From: CAVWXT01 sp963759115
GTDB taxonomy: Bacteria > Planctomycetota > Planctomycetia > Pirellulales > Thermoguttaceae
NCBI GenBank assembly: GCA_963759115.1
Contig: CAVWXT010000008.1
Coordinates: forward strand, 124,001-188,000
Reading direction: 5' to 3'
DNA: 64,000 bases
How positions within the stretch are numbered: position 1 is the stretch's first letter; each line of letters begins with the position of its first letter. A program made the position numbers and the translations under genes. The notes beneath the pieces are model-generated. The model did not search any database. It had not been told where the DNA came from and was given only the letters and a program-made list of their open reading frames with translations. Below are positions 58,308 to 64,000 of this stretch, one piece after another.

Positions 58308-59549
58308 GAGGTCACCATGTGCTGAATCAACGTGATCACGGGCAGGAAGAGGGCCACCACCACGAACATGACGATCAGGCCGGCGAGGACCAACAGCACC
58401 GGGAAGGCCGCCTGAATCATCGCCTGCACCCGATAGGCGAGGCGGCGGCGGCCGCTATCGGCCATTTCCTGCAAGGCCCACGGCAAATTGCCCACCCGCT
58501 GGGCCGCTTGGAGCACGGCCAGATCGCCTGCCTGAATCAGGCCGTGGTCGCGCAGGCTCTCACACCAATCGCGGCCGGCCCGGACGTCGGCCTCCGTCTG
58601 CCACAATCGTTGCCGGACGTCATGTTTGGGATAGGATCGGGCCAGGGCCGTGATGCCGTCGCCCAACGGCTGCTGCTGGCGGGCGACCAGGGCCAGGCCG
58701 TCGAGGATTTCGGCCGAATCGAGCCGCCGCACCAGCCGGTCCACTCCCGGCAGGTCCCAGTCCGTCCAGCCCCAGTAGCGCATCATCGCGTACGACAGCA
58801 ACAGCGCCCCGAGCAGCGGAAAGGGAAACAGGTACCAGTAGGCGGCGTAGAAATGAGATCCGGAGATCAGCGTCTGCGTCGATGGCGGCAGCACCGTGCC
58901 AAAGTCCAGGAAGATTTTCTGAAATGCCGGGACGATCTTCAACATGATGAAGACGAGGATCATCATGCCGAAGGCCGGAAGGAGCAGCAAGTAAGCGATT
59001 TTGCCGACCAGGCCCATCCAGATTGGCTCGTGGAGGTTGTAGATCGCGGCAGCCTGGCGGAGGGCGGGGGCCAACGCGCCCGATGCGCTGCCGACACGAA
59101 TCATCGACATCGCACGCCCCGGCAGCAGGCCGCCGACGCGCTCCAGGGCGTCCGGCAGCGGCATGCCGGCGTCGAGCAGTTCGGCCAATTGGCAGGCGCG
59201 CCGGCCAAAGCGGCCGCCGCGCTCGCGGCTGAAGGCCGCCACCGCCGGCGCCAACGGCATGGATCGTTCGGCAGCAACCGTCAACAGCCACAGCAAGGCA
59301 TACTGCTGCGATGCCAAGCGCTTCCGCAGAACTTCGACCAACACGAAGGTCAGCACGAACAACCACAGGGCGCCCGGCAGAACGACGAGAAAGAGCATTG
59401 CGCCCAGAGCCAACCCCAGCAGGACCAACAGCGCAGACAATGTGGAGCGCGGGCGGCGCAGGATGAGCCACCTGCCGACCAACCAGAGGGCGACCACCAC
59501 GGCGCATCAAAACAAACGCGAAAACGACTGAGAACCAGAAGTCGATCAT
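58304..59549 (-). CDS. GspF-type inner-membrane protein (third of three), one frameshift
   Basis: About 415 residues. The start at 59549 gives FWFSVVFAFVL. After the break near 59505 the protein continues with VVALWLVGRWLILRRPRSTL. A GspF/PilC domain follows: QLAELLDAGMPLPDALERVG, then three membrane segments and the ending LAGLIVMFVVVALFLPVITL, typical of the family. These proteins form the inner-membrane platform on which GspE-type ATPases act. Longer than the other two copies through an N-terminal pair of hydrophobic stretches. Confidence 0.8.
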
Positions 59550-59591
59550 CGAATCTCACCACTCCCAAGGACCGACAATGCCTACGTACAA

Positions 59592-60664
59592 TCAGTGCCC
59601 ACCGGAAAGACTCTGTATCAAGGAAATCAGCGGCAGCATCATGGCGACGATGAATATCCCCGCGAGAGTTATGATCGTCACAATTGTGATCGGCAGCAGT
59701 ATGGCCTCCAGCAACGTGCCTTGCGACCGCAGGCGTCCGCCGAACATCTCGGCCGCCGCCCGAAAGGCGTCGGGCAAAGCCGCCGTCTGCTGCCCCCACC
59801 GGACCATCGGGATCAGGGTGGCCGGGAACTGCTGTTGCGACGCCAGACCCTCGTCGAGCGCGCCGCCCTTCTCCACGCTGTTCGCGACCCGATTACAACT
59901 GCGGGCGAGGTTGGCGTCGGGCAGTCCTGCGGCCGTGAGTCGCAAGGCGTCGGGCAGGGGCACCTGCTGATCCAAAAACAGCCCCATGCAGCCGCGAGCA
60001 CTGAGTCAAGTTGCTCCAACGCAAGCAGCGGACCCAGCATCGGCACCCGGTACAACACCACCCAAACCCAGCTTGCGCCTGCGCACAAGCGAAGCGTAAG
60101 CGATATTCCGACGAACAGAGCCAGCAGAATCGCGATGAGCCACGCCGCTGGCCCGGCACCTTCGATGATCAGAACCGTCAGTCTCGGCAGGTGGACGGCG
60201 AAATCTCGAAGATCTTCTTGAACACTTGTACCATGAACGCGTTGACGAAGACCGTCATCACCGCCATCAACGTGAGCAAGACCAGCGGGTACGCCAGGCT
60301 GAGCCACACCCTCCGTCGCAACTCCAACTGGCTCGCGTTGCAGATCAACGTATTCTTCCAACACCTCGGCGAGCCGCCCGCTTTGGATGCCGGCCAACAC
60401 CAGGCCACGGAGACACGTGGGCAGGCGGCCGCCCTCGGCCTCGATGGTCGCGGCCAGGTCCGCTCCGGCATCCAGCCGATCGGCCATCGACCGCAGCACG
60501 CGGGGCAAACGGTGGCCGGGCAATTCGCCGGCCAAGGCCCGCAATCCGCCGCCCAGCGGCAGTCCGGCCTTGGTCAGTTCGGCCACCCGCGCAGCCAATT
60601 CCACCGCCTCCTCCGTGGAAAGCTTGCGCGTCGAGTCGAAACCAGGCCAGTGGAACCCCGCCAT
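59592..60664 (-). CDS. GspF-type inner-membrane protein (second of three), several frame breaks
   Basis: About 357 residues after repair. AARVAELTKAGLPLGGGLRA and ALAGELPGHRLPRVLRSMA make the first GspF half. VLLTLMAVMTVFVNAFMVQV, AAWLIAILLALFVGISLTL and the C-terminal IVTIITLAGIFIVAMMLPLI are membrane segments, and FLDQQVPLPDALRLTAAG opens the second half. Breaks lie near 60345, 60205 and 60000. It starts 3 bases after the previous GspF stop. Confidence 0.75.
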
Positions 60665-60667
60665 CGG

Positions 60668-61709
60668 CTATTGACCTCCTACGGCTAGCGATTCAAGCAG
60701 TGTCACGTACGGGAGGAAGACCGCCACGGCATAGATAATCGTCATGCTTCCGGCCACCGCGACGCTCAGGAAGACCGGCAGGAACACGCGCACCAGGTCG
60801 GACTGATGGCGGGCGCGGCGCTGATAGGCCGCCGCCGAATGCCGCAGCGCCGGCAGCAGGGCGCCGTCGCGGCGGGCCGCCAGCATCAACCAGTCGACCA
60901 AGGGCGGAAACGCCGGCTCGCCGTGGGCGGGCGCGGTTCGACCCTGCCCGAGCGCGGCCGCCAACTGCCGCGCCGCGCAACGTCTGCGGATCGCCCGACG
61001 CCTCTCCCGCCAGGCCCACGGCCTCAGCCAGCGGCGTGTGGTTTTCGACCAGCAGAGCGAGGATTTCCAGGAACGCGGCCGTCCGCGAGCAGCGGAGCAT
61101 CGAGCCCACCCACGGAAGCCAACCAAAGAGCCAGTCGGATCGGCGACCATAAAGCGTGCTGGCGCGGGTCGAGGCAAACCACCATGCCGCCAGTAGCAGC
61201 ACGACGACAATCGCTATGCCCGGCGCCCAATACCAAGCCCAGCGGCCGATCCAGGCCAACGCGGCCACGAAGCGGTAGCCGGGCACATGGAACGCGAAGA
61301 AAGCCTCTGCCAGCCGGGGCGCGACTACGCGGCTAATGAAGGCGAAGCCTCCGCAGACCACCAGAAACACAAAGAGCGGATAGGTCGCCGCCACCAGCAC
61401 GGCGCGATGGGTTTCGGCCAGCCGGCGGGCCGAGGCGGCCACGGACTCCAGGGCCGCCGGCAGGCGTCCCGCCCGCAGCCCGGCCTGCACTACCGCCCGA
61501 AACGCCGGCGGCAACTGGCCGGTCTCCTCGATGATGGCCTGGTCGAGCGGTTCGCCGCGGGCCGTCCGCCGCGCCCAGGCGGCAGCTACTCGGCCCAGCC
61601 GGCCGGGCATGTCGCCGCCCATCGCCGCCAATCCCGCTTCCAACGGCACGCCCGCCCGCGTCAGGGCCGCGATCTCGTCGTTCAGGGCGATCAGGTCTTC
61701 GAGGGTCAT
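60668..61709 (-). CDS. GspF-type inner-membrane protein (first of three), one frameshift
   Basis: About 347 residues after repair. LIALNDEIAALTRAGVPLEA and AMGGDMPGRLGRVAAAWARR begin the first helical bundle. Membrane segments are LVAATYPLFVFLVVCGGFAF, PGIAIVVVLLLAAWWFA and, at the end, AVAGSMTIIYAVAVFLPYVT. The frame breaks near 60975. Only 3 bases separate its stop from the next gspF-type start, so the three copies form one transcription unit with the pseudopilins downstream. Confidence 0.8.
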
Positions 61710-61767
61710 CGGAAGGTTACTCGCGATCGCAGGCTGGCGGAAACCATCGCGCCGAGCGCCGACTCTC

Positions 61768-61826
61768 CGTAGGACGAGTTTTCCAACTCGTCCAATTCTC
61801 CGGGACGAGTTGGAAAACTCGTCCTA
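61768..61826. repeat. Palindrome with 25-bp perfect arms
   Basis: Arms GTAGGACGAGTTTTCCAACT... at 61768-61792 and the reverse complement at 61802-61826, nine-base loop. It lies inside the presumed operon between the anti-sigma and GspF genes, so it is not likely to be a strong terminator. It could stabilise or attenuate the mRNA. Confidence 0.88.
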
Positions 61827-61857
61827 CCATTGTCATCAACTCGCTCAGACGCGACAC

Positions 61858-62430
61858 TTAAGCATAGGCGTTTTCCCCTGCCACGAGAACCCCATTGCTC
61901 TGCGGACTGCCTTCGCGCTCGTTGGGCCGCCGTTCGCCGCGTGGCGGGGACGTCTGCGGCTGCGGCTCGTTCGATCCTTGCGGCGCGGTCCGCCTTGCGT
62001 CCATCAGTCCTCCGGAACCGTCAAGGCATAGTCGATCCGTCAAGCTCGACGGGGAGCCAAATTCGGCGCCGACCTGCAGCAGAATCGCCTCGCGCAGCGA
62101 CTCCTCCGGGGAAAGTTCCGGCAAGCGCCGTTGAATCTGTCGCGCGAGCTCACCTACCGGTTGCTGCGACCTGGGCTGGGCTAACGCGGAGTTGATCATT
62201 TGGGTGATAGCGAGGGAAAGACTGAGCCAAATGAAGACGGCGGCCGCCGCCGACGCGGCAAACTGCCACCTTGGCAACAGCCCGTCACGAGCCAACTCGG
62301 CGTGTACGCCACGGAGCACGCGCTGCCGCAAGCCGCTCGAAGGCTCGAGCCGCGGGCCGTTGGCCAGACTGCGTTCCAGTTGTTCGAGTTCAGGAGGTAG
62401 TTGGTTGTGTTCCACGATCAATTCCCCCAA
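61858..62430 (-). CDS. Probable membrane anti-sigma factor of the secretion cluster
   Basis: 190 residues. An N-terminal cytosolic stretch (QLPPELEQLERSLANGPRLE) is followed by one membrane helix (FAASAAAAVFIWLSLSLAIT, near residue 60) and a polar, probably disordered extracytoplasmic tail (NEPQPQTSPPRGERR). It lies just downstream of an ECF sigma gene on the same strand. Assignment as an anti-sigma factor rests on topology and position; no zinc motif is present. Confidence 0.6.
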   Translation of the reverse strand: MGELIVEHNQLPPELEQLERSLANGPRLEPSSGLRQRVLRGVHAELARDGLLPRWQFAASAAAAVFIWLSLSLAITQMINSALAQPRSQQPVGELARQIQRRLPELSPEESLREAILLQVGAEFGSPSSLTDRLCLDGSGGLMDARRTAPQGSNEPQPQTSPPRGERRPNEREGSPQSNGVLVAGENAYA

Positions 62431-62510
62431 GGGAAGCGACGCTGGGGGACTGGTCCATTTTTCGGCGAGGAATCGCGTTCTGCGAGAAAAATATCGACCG
62501 AAAACATGGA

Positions 62511-62545
62511 CCTGTCCCCTTCCGCGGCGTAAGGGGGACAGTCCC
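62511..62545. repeat. GGGGACAG-type inverted repeat
   Basis: CTGTCCCCTTCCGCGGCGTA is followed by AGGGGGACAGTCCCC. The outer CTGTCCCCTT / AAGGGGGACAG pair is complementary apart from one bulged G. It is a relative of the palindrome inside mutS. It lies between the sigma and anti-sigma genes. Confidence 0.6.
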
Positions 62546-62555
62546 CTGTGAACGG

Positions 62556-63079
62556 TTACGTGCCCTCCAATAAAGTCCTCAATTTCTGCAGGGCGTAGCG
62601 GTAACGGCTGGCAGCGGTGTTAATACTCACCCCCATTATTTGGGCAATCTGGGCGAAGGTCAATTCGCCGTCGATTTTCAGGGCAACGACTTCACGCTGT
62701 TCGTCGGGCAGCAAGCGGATCGCCTGTCGAAGCCGATGGCAGTCCGGAGTGGCCCGCTCGACCGGGGCAACCGCGTCGTCGACTGCCACGGGAGAGGTCA
62801 CGGGTGTTCGCGCCCGCCGCAGGGCGCACCGCCCGGCGCCCGACGCAATGCCGCAAACAGGTAAGCCGTCAGGTCGCGCACGTCGCCCAGCCTTCTGCGC
62901 GAACGGACCACGGCCAGAAAGACGTCCTGCACCACGTCCTCCGCGTCCTCGCGGCGGCCCAGGATTCGCCATGCTGCCCGATACATTCGCCCGGAAAAAC
63001 GGTCGTACAACAGCGCAAACGCCCGCTCGTCGCCAGCGGCTAGACTCAATAGCAGTGGGTCAACGCCGGGGCCGTCCAC
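62556..63079 (-). CDS. ECF-type RNA polymerase sigma factor of the secretion cluster, one frame break
   Basis: About 174 residues after repair. Region 2 is DERAFALLYDRFSGRMYRAA, then WRILGRREDAEDVVQDVFLA, the core-binding DVVQDVF motif. Region 4 is RLLPDEQREVVALKIDGEL followed by TFAQIAQIMGVSINTAASRY, the -35-binding helix-turn-helix. The frame breaks near 62850, between LRRA and the linker. It is placed between the GspE ATPase gene and the GspF genes, so it probably regulates this cluster. Confidence 0.82.
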
Positions 63080-63345
63080 TCATTACCCCCGTAGGAGAGA
63101 AGAGCCGAGTCGCCCGGTGGTTTGTCTACCGATCGGCCGGTTTTCTACGAGTAGAACGGAATTTGTCTCGTTCTACCCGTTTTGGCGGAAGAGTCAACGG
63201 AATGAGTATCGTTCGTAACGGTTGAACGGTCAGAGAACGTAGAAGCGGCATCTTGCCGCTTCTTGCCGGCAGGCAGGATACGGACCCATCGCCAAAAACG
63301 CGGCATGATGTCGCGTCTACACAAGAACGCGGCAAGATGCCGCGT
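63080..63345. other. Intergenic region with repeats
   Basis: 266 bases. Repeat units occupy the last hundred. Before that, AGAACGGAATTTGTCTCGTTCT (63151-63172) is a 22-base sequence with dyad symmetry (AGAACG ... CGTTCT) about 72 bases before the sigma start; it could be an operator for the sigma gene. No gene seen. Confidence 0.45.
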
Positions 63346-63349
63346 CTAC
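63239..63349. repeat. Three GTAGA-type palindromic units in tandem
   Basis: Units at 63239-63262 (GTAGAAGCGGCATCTTGCCG...), 63298-63320 (ACGCGGCATGATGTCGCG...) and 63327-63349 (ACGCGGCAAGATGCCGCG...). On the minus strand the last unit begins G-TAG, and that TAG (63346-63348) is the stop codon of the GspE gene. Confidence 0.85.
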
Positions 63350-64000
63350 AGGGACGGCATGGAGAACCCCAAGACCCGGCGGACTTCGGCCGGGCTGGTC
63401 AACCCGTCGTCCACCGCCCGGCAGGCGCGCGGCCAGCGGCCGACCGTCCCCGCCTCAGCGGCCAAACGCTCGATCGTGGACGTATCGCCGCGAGCGAGGA
63501 CGGCGCGGGCCAGTTCGCTGCGCGAGAGCGTGATCATCTCCACCAGGAGGAAGCGGCCCAGATAGCCCGTTCCGCCGCACTGGCTACAGCCGTGCGGCGT
63601 CATCACGCGCTGGACGGCCAGCCCCAGCCGTGCGTCCGGATCGTCGTTGGGGCGGGCGCAGGAGCACAATCGTCGCAGCAGCCGCTGATTGAGGATCGCC
63701 AGCAGCCCGCTGCGCAGTACGTACGGTTCGAGGCCCATGTCGAGCAGCCGGCCGACCGTCTCCGCGGCGCTGCCGGCGTGGAAGGTGCTCAGCAGCAGAT
63801 GGCCGGTCAACGACGCCTGGAGCGCCGCCTCGGCCGTGGGCCGGTCGCGGATTTCGCCGACCATGATGACCTCGGGGTCCTGCCGCATGAGGAACCGCAG
63901 GCCGGTGGCAAGGTCCAGGCCGGCCGGCGGATGGACCTGCGACTGGGCCACGCCGCCGACCGCCACTTCGATCGGGTCTTCGATCGAGACCAGGCTCCGC
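63346..64000 (-). CDS. GspE/PilB-type secretion ATPase (5' part outside the window)
   Basis: The visible 218 residues are the C-terminal ATPase half: an Asp box (SLVSIEDPIEVAVGG), Walker B DPEVIMVGEIRDRPTAEAAL, the His box STFHAGSAAETVGRLL, and a zinc motif (CSCARP and CSQCGGTGYLGR). Walker A lies beyond the edge. It ends with a C-terminal VRRVLGFSMPSL and a TAG stop supplied by a palindromic repeat. It probably is the motor of the pseudopilus made by the GspF and pseudopilin genes that follow on the same strand. It has no frame break in the visible part. Confidence 0.85.
   Translation of the reverse strand, partial: RSLVSIEDPIEVAVGGVAQSQVHPPAGLDLATGLRFLMRQDPEVIMVGEIRDRPTAEAALQASLTGHLLLSTFHAGSAAETVGRLLDMGLEPYVLRSGLLAILNQRLLRRLCSCARPNDDPDARLGLAVQRVMTPHGCSQCGGTGYLGRFLLVEMITLSRSELARAVLARGDTSTIERLAAEAGTVGRWPRACRAVDDGLTSPAEVRRVLGFSMPSL

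Overview
The window looks like a chromosomal segment of a GC-rich planctomycete, probably of the Pirellulales type. The supporting signs are a DUF1559 prepilin-like protein with an H-x-GDG-type C-terminus, formylglycine-type sulfatases, a membrane-anchored CxxCH / PD40 propeller / TPR pair, leucine-rich repeat lipoproteins, many ECF sigma factors with membrane anti-sigma partners, and dense families of intergenic palindromes. No rRNA or tRNA gene was recognised. Many genes carry single-base frameshifts that are repaired by removing or adding one base, so the text behaves like a draft or long-read assembly. I give whole-gene spans and state where the frame breaks.

Layout. 1-5.7 kb: end of a HEAT-repeat gene, a toxin-antitoxin pair, a Uma2 nuclease, the ABC-F factor EttA (heavily frameshifted) and a UvrD-family helicase. 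5.9-16.3 kb: a MarC membrane protein, two sulfatases flanking a double alpha/beta-hydrolase, a large exported protein and an LRR lipoprotein. 16.3-29.6 kb: Gfo/Idh/MocA oxidoreductase, RpiB, a PQQ-type propeller, a B12-binding radical SAM enzyme, an ORF-less group II intron, an ECF sigma / anti-sigma / exported-protein operon, a second LRR protein and a beta-helix protein. 29.9-42.6 kb: mutS with a class V aminotransferase, a LmbE deacetylase, an NAD-dependent epimerase, an enolase-superfamily enzyme and two paralogous CxxCH-PD40-TPR proteins. 42.6-49.1 kb: an SOS block (SOS-associated peptidase, then imuA-imuB-dnaE2 on the minus strand behind a LexA-like dyad). 49.2-64 kb: a minus-strand type II secretion / type IV pilus-like cluster (two ATPases, three GspF-type proteins, several pseudopilins) with its own ECF sigma / anti-sigma pair and a second frameshifted ABC-F gene.

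The most unusual feature is the behaviour of the palindromic repeats. Copies of ordinary intergenic repeat families sit in frame inside conserved proteins. In this window those proteins are mainly DNA repair enzymes (UvrD-like helicase, MutS, DnaE2, ImuB), plus the leader of one prepilin-like protein. Other copies lie exactly at the 3' ends of genes and supply the stop codon. One palindrome is followed with no gap by the 5' end of the group II intron. The imuA-imuB-dnaE2 cassette is the extreme case: five in-frame inserts plus two more palindromes at gene borders within about 5.7 kb.
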